A stretch of 64,000 bases of DNA from Nocardia sp. CY41 (GTDB lineage Bacteria > Actinomycetota > Actinomycetes > Mycobacteriales > Mycobacteriaceae): assembly GCF_009829325.1 (NCBI RefSeq), contig NZ_VUOS01000022.1, positions 144,205 through 208,204 of the forward strand, read 5' to 3'. The translations under genes and the position numbers were made by a program. Shown here piece after piece: positions 34,365 to 43,161 of this stretch. Positions within the stretch are counted from its first letter, which is position 1; every line of letters starts with the position of its first letter. The notes beneath the pieces are model-generated. The model worked only from the letters and a program-made list of their open reading frames with translations. It had not been told where the DNA came from and made no database searches.

Positions 34365-34820
34365 TCAGACCAGCCAGAACAACAGCAGGAACACCGTCAC
34401 CACGGTCACGGGGACGACCAGGAAGAACACCGAGGGAACAGCGACGACGACGAACCGGGCGACATCGCCCGCGCTCGCGCCACGCAACCGGTGCGCCGCG
34501 CGCACGGCCGCCCACATCATCCAGCGGCGCGGCAACGACTCCCCGAGTTCGTGCAGGCTCCGGCGGAAGATGCCATCGGCGTCGGCCACGCTCACCGCGT
34601 TCGAACCGAGCAGATAGTCGTGCAGGATCGCGGCGCGGGTATAGCTGCCGTACCGCGGGATCAGCCACACCAGTGCGCGCGGCACCGACGTGAAATCGGT
34701 GCGGAACCCGGCGGGAACCACGAACTCCTCATCGGCGCCGCGATAGACGAGCGGTTCGGTCACCCGCCAGAACTTGGCGTCGAGCTCTTCGACGATCGGC
34801 CCGCCACCGACAAAGGTCAC
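34365..34820 (-). CDS. DUF1353 family protein with C-terminal membrane helices
   Basis: 151 residues. The N-terminal ~100 residues match DUF1353 (phage-related and bacterial small proteins): WRVTEPLVYRG, FVVPAGFRTDFTSVPRALVWLIPRYGSYTRAAILHDYL, with conserved His-Asp. The C-terminus VARFVVVAVPSVFFLVVPVTVVTVFLLLFWLV adds a hydrophobic stretch long enough for one or two membrane helices, an uncommon addition for the family. Function unknown. Isolated minus-strand gene downstream of the bioB-bsaP-membrane protein group. Confidence 0.8.
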   Translation of the reverse strand: MTFVGGGPIVEELDAKFWRVTEPLVYRGADEEFVVPAGFRTDFTSVPRALVWLIPRYGSYTRAAILHDYLLGSNAVSVADADGIFRRSLHELGESLPRRWMMWAAVRAAHRLRGASAGDVARFVVVAVPSVFFLVVPVTVVTVFLLLFWLV

Positions 34821-34877
34821 GTCGTGTTCCTTCCGCGCACGCTTCGCTCCACGCCCACGGTGGTACGAGACGACGCC

Positions 34878-35522
34878 TCAGTACCGCGGTCGGTATTCCG
34901 GAACCGAATACTGCTCCGAGGCAGGCTCGTAGCCACGATAGGGCAGCTCTCCCCCACTCGCAGCGGCACCGTAGGGGACCGCGGCGCGGGTGTCGAATCC
35001 CTCCTCGTCCCGGGCGGAGCCGCGGCCGCTGCCGAGATCCTCCGATGTGCTGAGCGCGGCGAGGAACAGCATCACGAACGACGCGATCAGCGGCTGCACG
35101 ATCAGCGCGAGCGCACTGCCCAGTTCGATCGGCAACGTGACGATCTGGCCCACCGGCGGGTCGCTCGGGCGTGGATGCGACCAGGCGGCGATCTGCTCCC
35201 CCGCGGTGGCCATCACCACCGCGCCCAGGCCGGAGCCGATCAACAGGCCGATCTGCAGCAGCGGCCCGCGTGCCGAGCGCCACCGCCACACGGCGAGCGC
35301 GCAGAGCAGCCCGAGCACCGCTCCCGCCAGCACGAAGATCGCCAGTGCGTCGAATTGATGCGCGCTCTCCCCGGTCAAGGCGACCCCGCGGCCCGGCTCC
35401 ACCACGAGCAGCCGCTCGGTCGGCGCCGAGAAGCCCCATGCGACGCCCGCGAGCGCGCTCACCACCACCACGGCGACGGCGACCACCGCCGCCGCGCGCA
35501 CCTCGGCCCGCACCGCCGCCAC
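34878..35522 (-). CDS. DUF2567-like membrane protein
   Basis: 214 residues with four hydrophobic segments: VVAVAVVVVSALAGVAWGF near the N-terminus, FVLAGAVLGLLCALAVW, IGLLIGSGLGAVVMATAGEQI, and ALALIVQPLIASFVMLFLAAL. A cytoplasmic tail rich in Gly, Ser and Tyr follows (YRGYEPASEQY). The gene corresponds by position and pattern to the predicted transmembrane protein next to bsaP-bioB in mycobacteria. The GTG at 35522 shares its first base with the bsaP stop (TAGTG), implying translational coupling; earlier starts would lie within bsaP. Function unknown; a biotin-related role is only inferred from linkage. Confidence 0.78.
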   Translation of the reverse strand: MAAVRAEVRAAAVVAVAVVVVSALAGVAWGFSAPTERLLVVEPGRGVALTGESAHQFDALAIFVLAGAVLGLLCALAVWRWRSARGPLLQIGLLIGSGLGAVVMATAGEQIAAWSHPRPSDPPVGQIVTLPIELGSALALIVQPLIASFVMLFLAALSTSEDLGSGRGSARDEEGFDTRAAVPYGAAASGGELPYRGYEPASEQYSVPEYRPRY

Positions 35523-35731
35523 TAGCGGCGTTCCGATGCGGCCGAGTCGATGACGCCGTGCCGGGAGCACTTGGCCCACCAGCCGTCCGGGTTCACCTGC
35601 ACGATCATGCGGCGACCGCACTGTTCGCAGAAGCGTGGCGGCTCCAGGCCCAGCGCGGCGGCGGCCGGGATGGCGTCGTCGAGGCCCGGCACGATTCGCT
35701 TGCCGGTGAACGGGTTGTAGCGCTCGTCCAT
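35522..35731 (-). CDS. bsaP: Biotin synthase auxiliary protein BsaP
   Basis: 69 residues. It opens MDERYNPFTGKRI and has the cysteine set FCEQCGRRMIVQ and WWAKCSRHG, i.e. C-x2-C, then C-x2-H about 18 residues on, a zinc-ribbon-like or iron-sulfur arrangement. Proteins of this kind directly after actinobacterial bioB are known as BsaP, which supports BioB turnover by renewing its auxiliary iron-sulfur cluster. ATG at 35731; upstream in-frame starts at 35764 and 35749 are less like homologues. It lies 50 bp after bioB on the same strand. Confidence 0.82.
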   Translation of the reverse strand: MDERYNPFTGKRIVPGLDDAIPAAAALGLEPPRFCEQCGRRMIVQVNPDGWWAKCSRHGVIDSAASERR

Positions 35732-35781
35732 AGTGATGACAGTACCCATGCTCGTCTGCCTCATCGTCGCAACCGAGCCGG

Positions 35782-36795
35782 TCAGAGCGTTTCGTTGAGC
35801 GCCTTGATCGGCATCTTCAGCTCGCCGAGCAAGTCCAGGTCCTGTTCGGCCGGGCGGCCGAGGGTGGTCAGGTAGTTACCGACGATGACGGCGTTGATGC
35901 CGCCCAGAATGCCCTGCTTGGCGCCCAGATCACCCAGGGTGATCTCGCGGCCGCCCGCGAAGCGCAGCATGGTGCGCGGCAGCGCGAGCCGGAACGCGGC
36001 GACGGCCCGCAACGCGTCGGAGGCGGGCAGCACCTCCAGGTCGCCGAACGGTGTGCCCGGTCGCGGGTTGAGGAAGTTCAGCGGTACCTCGTCGGGCTCG
36101 AGTTCGGCCAGGTTCGCGGCGAACTCCGCGCGCTGCTCCAGCGTCTCGCCCATGCCGAGGATGCCGCCGCAGCAGACCTCCATGCCCGCTTCGCGGACCA
36201 TGCGCAGGGTGTCCCAGCGCTCCTCCCAGCTGTGCGTGGTGACCACGTTGGGGAAGTAGGAGCGCGAGGTCTCCAGGTTGTGGTTGTAGCGGTGCACGCC
36301 CATGGCGGCCAGCTGGTCGACCTGCTCCTGGGTGAGCATGCCGAGCGAGCAGGCCACCTGGATGTCGACCTCGTTGCGGATCGCTTCGACGCCGGCGGCC
36401 ACCTGGGCCATCAAGCGCTCGTCGGGCCCGCGCACCGCTGCCACGATGCAGAACTCGGTGGCGCCGGTCTTCGCGGTCTGCTTGGCGGCCTCGACCAGGC
36501 TCGGGATGTCCAGCCACGCGGCGCGCACCGGGGACTGGAACAGGCCCGACTGTGAGCAGAAGTGACAGTCCTCCGGGCAGCCGCCGGTCTTCAGGCTGAT
36601 GATGCCTTCGACCTCGACCTCCGGTCCGCACCACTTCATGCGCACCTCGTGGGCGAGGGCGAGCAGTTCCTCCAGCCGGTCGTCGCCCAAGCGCAGCACC
36701 TCGAGGGTCTGCTCCTGGTTCAGTCCTTCCCCGCGCTCGAGCACCTGCTCGCGGGCGATCGACAGAATGCCGGTGTCTACGGGTGCCTGGGTCAC
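35782..36795 (-). CDS. bioB: Biotin synthase
   Basis: Radical-SAM enzyme inserting sulfur into dethiobiotin. The 337 residues carry the CxxxCxxC cluster motif in TGGCPEDCHFCSQS, followed by FCIVAAVRGPDERLM, YNHNLETSRSYFPNVVTTHSW, CCGGILGMGETLEQR, and the Arg of the auxiliary cluster in FAGGREITLGD. The GTG at 36795 fits MTQAPVDTGILS-type starts and follows GAAGGGA; the ATG at 36834 would read through the BioQ box. A BioQ-type palindrome lies 42 bp upstream, shared with the divergent bioQ gene. Confidence 0.97.
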   Translation of the reverse strand: MTQAPVDTGILSIAREQVLERGEGLNQEQTLEVLRLGDDRLEELLALAHEVRMKWCGPEVEVEGIISLKTGGCPEDCHFCSQSGLFQSPVRAAWLDIPSLVEAAKQTAKTGATEFCIVAAVRGPDERLMAQVAAGVEAIRNEVDIQVACSLGMLTQEQVDQLAAMGVHRYNHNLETSRSYFPNVVTTHSWEERWDTLRMVREAGMEVCCGGILGMGETLEQRAEFAANLAELEPDEVPLNFLNPRPGTPFGDLEVLPASDALRAVAAFRLALPRTMLRFAGGREITLGDLGAKQGILGGINAVIVGNYLTTLGRPAEQDLDLLGELKMPIKALNETL

Positions 36796-36836
36796 TGCAA
36801 CGAATCCCTTCGTCCGGCCGAGGTGGCCGTGCAACT

Positions 36837-36849
36837 TGAACGGTGTTCA
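36837..36849. promoter_or_regulatory. BioQ box between bioB and bioQ
   Basis: Palindrome TGAAC-GGT-GTTCA, identical in its arms to boxes before bioF and bioA. It lies 42 bp upstream of the bioB start and 51 bp upstream of the bioQ start, so it can control both directions. Confidence 0.85.
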
Positions 36850-36899
36850 GGCTAGGGTAGCGGTAGGAGTGAGTCAAAGCACGACGGGAAGGGCATCGA

Positions 36900-37484
36900 G
36901 TGCAACTGCACCGGGCGGACGTGGTCGACGGCGCCATCGCGATTCTGGACCGATACGGCCTGGCCGACCTCACCATGCGCAGACTGGCCGGTTCCCTCCA
37001 GGTCCAGCCGGGCGCGTTGTACTGGCACTTCCCCAACAAGCAGGCGTTGCTGGGCGCGGTGGCGGACAAGATCCTCGCGCCGATGGAGGACCCGATCGAG
37101 GCCGAGGAATGGTCGGGGCAGCTCACCGAATTGGCCCACCGGCTGCGCAATTGCCTGCTGGCCTACCGCGACGGCGCCGAATTGGTCTCGGCGACCTACG
37201 CTTCCAGGCTCACCACGAGCAAGGGACGGGAACGTCTGGTGAGCGCCGCGATCCGGGCGGGCATGCCGCGCGAAGAGGCCGAACTCACGGCGTTCACGCT
37301 GCTCTACTACGTCCTCGGCGAGACCGTGGACGAACAGTCGCGGATGCAGATGGACTCGGTGGGCGCCCTGCCCGAGGGCGCGTCGCCGCTGGAGGAAACC
37401 ACCGACGCCACCGCCCGTTTCGACTTCGGCCTGCAACTGTTCGTCGCGGGTGTGCGGCACCTGCTGGGCACCCGCGTCCGCTGA
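36900..37484 (+). CDS. bioQ: BioQ, TetR family repressor of biotin synthesis genes
   Basis: 194 residues. N-terminal TetR helix-turn-helix: VVDGAIAILDRYGLADLTMRRLAGSLQVQPGALYWHFPNKQALL (about 7-50). The all-helical C-terminal domain has the pattern of the actinobacterial BioQ/TetR_C group. It is divergent from bioB with the TGAAC-N3-GTTCA box between, exactly the BioQ arrangement in corynebacteria and mycobacteria. It should repress bioB, bioFD and bioA when biotin supply is adequate and probably itself. GTG at 36900 after GGGAAGGG. Confidence 0.88.
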   Translation: MQLHRADVVDGAIAILDRYGLADLTMRRLAGSLQVQPGALYWHFPNKQALLGAVADKILAPMEDPIEAEEWSGQLTELAHRLRNCLLAYRDGAELVSATYASRLTTSKGRERLVSAAIRAGMPREEAELTAFTLLYYVLGETVDEQSRMQMDSVGALPEGASPLEETTDATARFDFGLQLFVAGVRHLLGTRVR

Positions 37485-37512
37485 CGCCCAGTGGGTGACG
37501 ACGACGGTTCCG

Positions 37513-37553
37513 GACTCGGCGTCGCGGCGGGTCGGACGGCCCCGCGCCGAGTC
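37513..37553. terminator. Hairpin between convergent bioQ and the lipase gene
   Basis: Perfect 9-bp arms GACTCGGCG (37513-37521) and CGCCGAGTC (37545-37553) with a 23-base loop; the right arm overlaps the lipase stop. A long loop and no T-run make this a tentative call. Confidence 0.4.
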
Positions 37554-38694
37554 AGCGCAGGTGCGTGTCGAGAAATGCCAACGTGTCCGGAAGCGATGCC
37601 AGAAAGGCGCCGCTGTGGTCCTTGCCCGGGTACTGCTGGACTGTCACCCGGATTCCGGAGTTCGACTCTTGCAGCTTCGTCCCGTAGTTCTCGGTGTCGG
37701 TGGGCGGCACATCGATGTCCGCGGTGCCGTAGCCGATCATGAGATCACTGGTGAAACGGTCTTCCGCGTATCCCGTCAAGGCGGCGATGTCCGCGGCGAA
37801 GGTGGGCGTCGGCCGGTCGGGATCGGCGACAAGCGTCCACGGCCGGCGGCCGCCGGCGTGCTCGACCAGATGCGAAAGACATTCGTGCGCGGCTTTTTCC
37901 ACGAATTCCTTGCCGAAATCGGACAGGTACGGGGTGACGCTGCCGGGGTCCAGGTCCTCCAGAGAGGCCAGGAAATACGCCGCGTAGGCGATCTGATTCT
38001 CGGAGCCGGTCGAGGTTCGCCGGAACATCTCCGGCAAGCTCTTGCTGGGGTCGGTGCGCAGACCGGTGGCTGCCACTCCGCTCAATCCCCTGGCGGAACC
38101 GCCTTTCTCGGCGTACAAGCCGGCCGCGCTCATCGCGGCGTGCGCACCTTCCGACTGGCCGACAGCAACCCACTTGTGCGACAGCGGAAGCGGAGTCGCG
38201 CGCATCGCCGCGACCGCGTCCACTATCGACATCCCCTCGACGTTCGCGTTGTAGTAGCTGAACTGCCCGCGCGTGCCGAGCCCCTGATAGTCGGGAGCCA
38301 GCACCGCGTATCCGTGGTTCAGAATCTGATCGAAATAGGTTTTGTTCCGCTCGGACTGCGGGCGGCGCGACGGTGCGCAGGCATCGCCGATGCCTGCGGT
38401 TCCATGTGCCCACACCACCAGCGGCCAGCCGCCCTGCGGCGGCAATCCCGCGGGTAGATGCAGCGCACCGGACGCCTGCGCGGGCGCGCCGTGCTGATCG
38501 GTCGTGGTGTAGACGATCCCGAACGACGCCGAGGCCCCGGGGAAGGTCCACGCGGGATCGAGCAGCTCGATCCCGCTCAGCTGCCCGGTCGCCGGGATTT
38601 CCGCGGTCGCAGGCGCCGCCCCGAACGTGACCGTGACACACATGCTTACCGCTGCGGTGACGAGACCGCATCGACGACGGATGGATATGGGCAT
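37552..38694 (-). CDS. Secreted lipase, LIP-domain family
   Basis: 380-residue exported esterase/lipase of the secretory lipase (LIP) family. Signal peptide MPISIRRRCGLVTAAVSMCV with a hydrophobic core and cleavage near ATAE (~31). The fold shows VVWAHGTAGIGDACAPS (oxyanion region), a long lid, nucleophile elbow VGQSEGAHA with S181, and later MIGYGTADIDVPP for the catalytic Asp; a His is expected in GKDHSGAF. The M. tuberculosis homologue stands in the same place next to bioB/nrtR. Converges on bioQ. Start ATG 38694 chosen as it begins the signal peptide. Confidence 0.88.
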   Translation of the reverse strand: MPISIRRRCGLVTAAVSMCVTVTFGAAPATAEIPATGQLSGIELLDPAWTFPGASASFGIVYTTTDQHGAPAQASGALHLPAGLPPQGGWPLVVWAHGTAGIGDACAPSRRPQSERNKTYFDQILNHGYAVLAPDYQGLGTRGQFSYYNANVEGMSIVDAVAAMRATPLPLSHKWVAVGQSEGAHAAMSAAGLYAEKGGSARGLSGVAATGLRTDPSKSLPEMFRRTSTGSENQIAYAAYFLASLEDLDPGSVTPYLSDFGKEFVEKAAHECLSHLVEHAGGRRPWTLVADPDRPTPTFAADIAALTGYAEDRFTSDLMIGYGTADIDVPPTDTENYGTKLQESNSGIRVTVQQYPGKDHSGAFLASLPDTLAFLDTHLR

Positions 38695-38794
38695 GCCGCA
38701 GCACCCTACCGATGCACCCCGGTGACAACGCCGCAGCGACACCTGCCAAGAGTGGAAATCTCATATCCCGCTGAAGGGTGGCCGAGGCGAGCGT

Positions 38795-40018
38795 CTACCC
38801 GGTCTCGGCGGACGCCTGCCGCGCCGGTGGCCCGACCACGCCGGGGAACCATCGGTGCATCGTGTAGGCGCCCGCGGCGGCGGCGAGCGCGAGCGCGATG
38901 GCCGCTCCGCCGAGCACGGTCACGGCGCTGATCGCGCCGACCGCCACCGGCCCGGCGAACATGCCGAGGTCGTGGGTGAGCCGCCAGGCGCCGAGGAATT
39001 CCGCGCGCTGCCCGTCGGGCGCGACATCGGCGCCTACCGTCATGATCAGCCCGTTGCTCATGCCGTTGGCGAGCCCGAGCAGTAGGGCGGCGCAACCGAG
39101 CCCGAGCACCGAGGCAGTCCACGGCAGCACGCCGAATCCGGCGGCGAACAGGATCATCGACGGCACGCCGGTGGCGCGTCTGCCGTAGCGATCCAGCCAC
39201 ACCCCGGCCGGATAGGACATCAGCACGTCCATCGCGCCCGCGACGCCGAACACCAGGCTGGTGGTCGACGCGCTCACCCCGATGTGCGCGGCCCACAACG
39301 GCAGCAACGCAAGCCGCGCCGCCCGCGCGGCACCGACCAGCAACGCGGCCAGTCCGAGCGTGCCGAGGGTTCTGCGGTGCTCGACCACGATCGCGGTCAG
39401 GGCGTGCCCGGCGCCCGACCCACCCGATGCCTCGGGCGATCGGATCGCCGCCATGGCCGCGCCCGACACCACCGTGGTCACCAGTTGCAACCACAGCGCA
39501 CCGTGGGGACCGAGCGAATGCACCACGGCCGCACCGAGAAACGGTCCGCAGAAGAACCCCAGCCGCATCGAACCGGCCAGCGTCGACATCGCGCGCCCGA
39601 GGTCGTGCGCGGGCACCACGGTTACGAGATAGGACTGGCGGGCCAGGCCCCACACCGCGCTCGCCGCGCCGCCCAGCAGCATTCCCAGCGCGAGCACGCC
39701 GACATTCGGCGCGACGATCGCCGCGAGGACGCCGATCGCCCCGAGTGCCGAGCCCACCGCCAGTACGCCGCGCTCCCCGATCGTGGCGACGACCCGTCCG
39801 GCAGGCAGATCGGTGAGCACCATGCCCAGCCCGGACAGCGCGACGACGACTCCGGCCAGACCGGCCGAAGCCCCCAGGTCCAGCGCGCGCAGCGCGTACA
39901 TCGGGGCCGCCGCGCCGGATCCGATGCCGTACACCACCATCGGCACGAACACGGTCCAGACCAGCGACCGCAACCGCACCCCCGCCACTTCGCCGAGCGC
40001 GACAGTACGCTCGCTCAT
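38795..40018 (-). CDS. MFS transporter, probable drug/metabolite exporter
   Basis: 407 residues with about 12 membrane helices. The A-loop between helices 2 and 3 reads LTDLPAGRVVATIGERGV and the corresponding B-loop in the second half YPAGVWLDRYGRRATGVP, both typical of DHA1-type major facilitator proteins. RQSYLVTVVPAHDLGRAMS between helices 4 and 5 also fits. Substrate unknown. ATG at 40018 (MSERTVALGEV). It is 205 bp from the next upstream minus-strand gene, a monooxygenase of a sulfur-type operon, so probably its own unit. Confidence 0.87.
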   Translation of the reverse strand: MSERTVALGEVAGVRLRSLVWTVFVPMVVYGIGSGAAAPMYALRALDLGASAGLAGVVVALSGLGMVLTDLPAGRVVATIGERGVLAVGSALGAIGVLAAIVAPNVGVLALGMLLGGAASAVWGLARQSYLVTVVPAHDLGRAMSTLAGSMRLGFFCGPFLGAAVVHSLGPHGALWLQLVTTVVSGAAMAAIRSPEASGGSGAGHALTAIVVEHRRTLGTLGLAALLVGAARAARLALLPLWAAHIGVSASTTSLVFGVAGAMDVLMSYPAGVWLDRYGRRATGVPSMILFAAGFGVLPWTASVLGLGCAALLLGLANGMSNGLIMTVGADVAPDGQRAEFLGAWRLTHDLGMFAGPVAVGAISAVTVLGGAAIALALAAAAGAYTMHRWFPGVVGPPARQASAETG

Positions 40019-40223
40019 CGCCGCACCGACCGGGTGTTCCGGGAGCGTCGCCGCGCTCGGCTCCGGCTGGTCGGTGCCCGTCCGCAATGACCGGCCGAGG
40101 CGAGGCCGACCCCTGCCGGCAACGCGCCGCACCGGAGCACGATTCGCTGGTCGGTGCCGGTTCGCACACCGTCGGCATCGAACAGCCGCAGAGCAGCGGG
40201 ACAGTCGCCGCCGTCGGCGCCGC

Positions 40224-41573
40224 TCACCGGGTCAGCGCGGGCTGCCGGGCGAAGCGGCTGTCGGGTCGAGGCAGGCCGAAGTGGTCGCGCAGGGTGGTGC
40301 CGGTGTACTCGGTGCGGAACAGGCCGCGCTCCTGCAGGATCGGCACGACGGTCTCCGCGAAGACCTCCAGGCCGCCCGGGTAGTACGGCGGCATGACGTT
40401 GAATCCGTCGGCGGCTCCGTTGCGGAACCATTCCTCGATGGTGTCGGCGACCTGCTCGGGGGTTCCGGCGAACACCCGGTGACCGCGCGCACCGGCGAGG
40501 CGGTGCAGCAGGCCGCGCACGGTCGGCCGTTCGCGCCGCACGATGCCCGCCACGACCTGCAACCGGCTCTGCCCGTTGTCGGTGACATCGCCCGCGTCGG
40601 CGAACAATTCGACTGGGATGGGCTCGTCCAGCGGCAGGTGCCGCAGGCTGAGCCCGGCGATGCCCTCGAGCTGGGTCAAGCCGTACTCCGGCACGGTGAG
40701 TTCGTTGAACTCCCGCTCCAGTTTCTTGGCCGCCGCCTCGGTGTCGGCGATGAACGGGCTGATCCCGGGCAGGATCTTGACGTGCTCGGGGTCGCGCCCG
40801 AAGCCGCGTGCCCGCGCTTTGATGTCGGCGTAGAACGCCTGCGCGTCGCTGAGCCGCTGATGCGCGGTGAAGATCGCCTCGGCGTACTTGCCCGCGAACG
40901 CCCGGCCGTCGTTCGACGAGCCCGCCTGCACCAGCACCGGGTGGCCCTGCGGCGTGCGCGGCGCGTTGAACGGCCCGCGCACGCGCAGGTGTTCGCCCTC
41001 GAAGTCGATCCGGTGGATCTTCTCCGGGTCGGCGTACACGCCCGCGGCCCGGTCCAAGACGATGGCGTCGTCTTCCCAGCTGTCCCACAGCGCGAGCACC
41101 GCGTCGACGAACTCCCTCGCTCGCGCGTATCGCTCGGCGTGCTCGGGATGCTTGGCCAGGCCGAAGTTCGCCGCCGCGAGGTCGGTGCCGGTGGTGACGA
41201 TGTTCCAGCCCGCGCGGCCGCCGGAGATGTGGTCCAGCGTGGAGAACAGCCTGGCCAGGTTGTAGGGCTCGTAGTACGTGGTCGACGCGGTGGCGATGAG
41301 GCCGAGGTGCGTCGTCGCCGTGGCGATGGCGGTGAGCAGGGTGATCGGCTCCAGGCCGGAGGCCGCGTTGTGCTTGACCTCGGTGCGCAGGGCAGGACCG
41401 TCGGCGAAGAACACCGCGTCCAGCTTCGCCGCTTCGGCGGTGCGGCCGATCTCCTGGTAGTAGGCGACGTCGTAGATCCGCTCGGGGCTGCTCCAGGGAT
41501 GCCGCCAGGCGGCCTCGTGGTGGCCGGAGGGGTAGATGAAGGCGTTGAGGCTGAGTTGGCGCGGTGCGGTCAT
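40224..41573 (-). CDS. FMN-dependent monooxygenase, NtaA/SnaA/DszA family
   Basis: 449-residue LLM-class flavin monooxygenase that would need a separate flavin reductase. It opens LSLNAFIYPSGHHEAAWRHP, typical of this family, followed by KLDAVFFADGP, RAGWNIVTT (family signature), PVLVQAGSSNDGRAFAGKYAEAIFTA, and the C-terminal GLEVFAETVVPILQERGLFRTEYTG. Relatives cleave chelators, sulfonates or sulfones. Its start overlaps the stop of the ABC ATPase (ATGA), so it belongs to the importer operon at 40.2-44.2 kb; the product likely acts on the imported compound and releases sulfite or another nutrient. Substrate not determinable. Confidence 0.9.
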   Translation of the reverse strand: MTAPRQLSLNAFIYPSGHHEAAWRHPWSSPERIYDVAYYQEIGRTAEAAKLDAVFFADGPALRTEVKHNAASGLEPITLLTAIATATTHLGLIATASTTYYEPYNLARLFSTLDHISGGRAGWNIVTTGTDLAAANFGLAKHPEHAERYARAREFVDAVLALWDSWEDDAIVLDRAAGVYADPEKIHRIDFEGEHLRVRGPFNAPRTPQGHPVLVQAGSSNDGRAFAGKYAEAIFTAHQRLSDAQAFYADIKARARGFGRDPEHVKILPGISPFIADTEAAAKKLEREFNELTVPEYGLTQLEGIAGLSLRHLPLDEPIPVELFADAGDVTDNGQSRLQVVAGIVRRERPTVRGLLHRLAGARGHRVFAGTPEQVADTIEEWFRNGAADGFNVMPPYYPGGLEVFAETVVPILQERGLFRTEYTGTTLRDHFGLPRPDSRFARQPALTR

Positions 41574-42322
41574 GAGGCCTTCTTCTCGTCGGTGGGCGTG
41601 TCCGCGACGTCGACACCCAGGCTGGCCAGCAGCAGGGAGCGGTGCCGCAGGAACGCGGGGTCGCCGTGGCGGCGGGGGCGTTCCAGGTCGATGCGCTGGT
41701 CCACCGCGATGCGCCCGTCGTCGAGCACCAGGACGCGGTCGGCGAGCAGCACCGCCTCGTCCACATCGTGGGTGACCAGCAGGACGGCGGGCCGATGCTC
41801 GGCGCACAGATCCTGCAGCAGTGCGTGCATCTTGATCCGGGTCAGCGCGTCCAGCGCGCCGAACGGCTCGTCCGCCAGCAGTAGTTCGGGTTCGCGGACC
41901 AGCGAGCGCGCCAAGGCGACGCGCTGTTGTTCGCCGCCGGAAAGTTCCTTGGGCCAGGCTTTCTCCCGTCCGGCGAGCCCGACCTCGGCCAGCGCCGCGC
42001 GACCGCGACCGGCCGCGTCCGAGCCGCCGAGGCCGAGGGTGACGTTGTCGAGCACCCGCGCCCAGGGCAGCAACCGCGAATCCTGGAACACCACGGAGCG
42101 CTCGGTGGGCACGCTCAGCTCGCCGGATCCCGGCACGTCGTAGTCCAATTCGGCCAGCGCCCGCAGCAGCGTGCTCTTGCCGGAACCGCTGCGGCCGAGC
42201 AGGGCGACGAACTCGCCACCGGCGATGTCGATGTCGAGGTCGCGCAGCACGACCCGGTCGCCGAAGCCACGGCGCAGCCGCCGGGCGCGGACGACGTTCA
42301 GTCCCCGAGTGTCTGCCGCCAT
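41570..42322 (-). CDS. ABC transporter ATPase, sulfonate/nitrate/taurine type
   Basis: 250 residues, SsuB/TauB-like. Walker A GRSGSGKST, Q-loop VVFQDSRLLPWARVLDNV, signature LSGGEQQR, Walker B LLLADEP and the H-loop LLVTHDVDEAV are all present. ATG at 42322; the gene overlaps the 3' end of the permease gene by 25 bp in a different frame. It drives import through the adjacent permease. No regulatory extension is visible. Confidence 0.94.
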   Translation of the reverse strand: MAADTRGLNVVRARRLRRGFGDRVVLRDLDIDIAGGEFVALLGRSGSGKSTLLRALAELDYDVPGSGELSVPTERSVVFQDSRLLPWARVLDNVTLGLGGSDAAGRGRAALAEVGLAGREKAWPKELSGGEQQRVALARSLVREPELLLADEPFGALDALTRIKMHALLQDLCAEHRPAVLLVTHDVDEAVLLADRVLVLDDGRIAVDQRIDLERPRRHGDPAFLRHRSLLLASLGVDVADTPTDEKKAS

Positions 42323-43161
42323 GACAGCGCCTTCCTTTCCGCGGCGCGCACCAGGATGTCGCCGAACAACCCGAGTAGGCCATAGATCACCAGGCCGACC
42401 ACGATGATGTCGATCTGGCCGTAGGTGCGGGCCTGGGTCATGAGATAACCGATGCCGCTGGTGGCGTTGACCTGTTCCACCACGACCAGCGCCAGCCACG
42501 AGATGGTGACGGCCAGCCGCAGGCCGGTGAAGAATCCGGGCAGCGATCCCGGCAGTGCGATCCGGCGGATGAACCCCCACCGCGACAACCCCACCGTCTG
42601 GGCGAGTTCCACGTACCTGGCGTCGACGCTGCGCAGGTGCGCGTGGGTGTTCAGGTAGATCGGGATCGCCACGCTGGTGGTGATGACCACCAGCTTCATC
42701 TCCTCGCCGATGCCGAACCACACGATGAACAGCGGGATCAGCGCGAGCGTGGGAATGGCGCGCTTGATCTGGATCGGGCCGTCCACCAACGCTTCCCCGA
42801 TCCGGCTCAGCCCGGCCACCAACGCCAGCACCAGGCCGATCGCGACACCGAGGGCGAGCCCGATCGCCGCACGCTGCACGGAGGTCAGCAGATTGCTCTG
42901 CAGGCGGCCGTCGGCGAGCAGGTCACCGGCGGTCTCGGCGACCGTCCACGGGGCGGGCAGGGTTTCCTGATCCAGTGTGCCCGTGGTGGAACCGAGCACC
43001 CACGCCGCGATCAGCAAGGCGGGACCCAGCGCGATGCCGAACGGAATCGGGCGGCCGGGGCCCAGGCGCGGCCGGGCCGGTTTGCGTCTCGCCAGTGCGG
43101 GCCGGGCTTCGGAGCGGCCGCGCCCGATGCGGCGCAGCACGCCGGCGTCGAGGGTCGCCAT
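42298..43161 (-). CDS. ABC transporter permease, sulfonate/nitrate/taurine type
   Basis: 287 residues with about six helices after a basic N-terminus (residues 1-40). The inner-membrane permease signature is VELAQTVGLSRWGFIRRIALPG (EAA loop contacting the ATPase). The hydrophobic pattern IPLFIVWFGIGEEMKLVVI and the C-terminal SGIGYLMTQARTYGQIDIIVVGLVIYGLLG fit SsuC/TauC. Its ATG overlaps the binding-protein stop by one base (TGATG). Confidence 0.93.
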   Translation of the reverse strand: MATLDAGVLRRIGRGRSEARPALARRKPARPRLGPGRPIPFGIALGPALLIAAWVLGSTTGTLDQETLPAPWTVAETAGDLLADGRLQSNLLTSVQRAAIGLALGVAIGLVLALVAGLSRIGEALVDGPIQIKRAIPTLALIPLFIVWFGIGEEMKLVVITTSVAIPIYLNTHAHLRSVDARYVELAQTVGLSRWGFIRRIALPGSLPGFFTGLRLAVTISWLALVVVEQVNATSGIGYLMTQARTYGQIDIIVVGLVIYGLLGLFGDILVRAAERKALSWRQTLGD

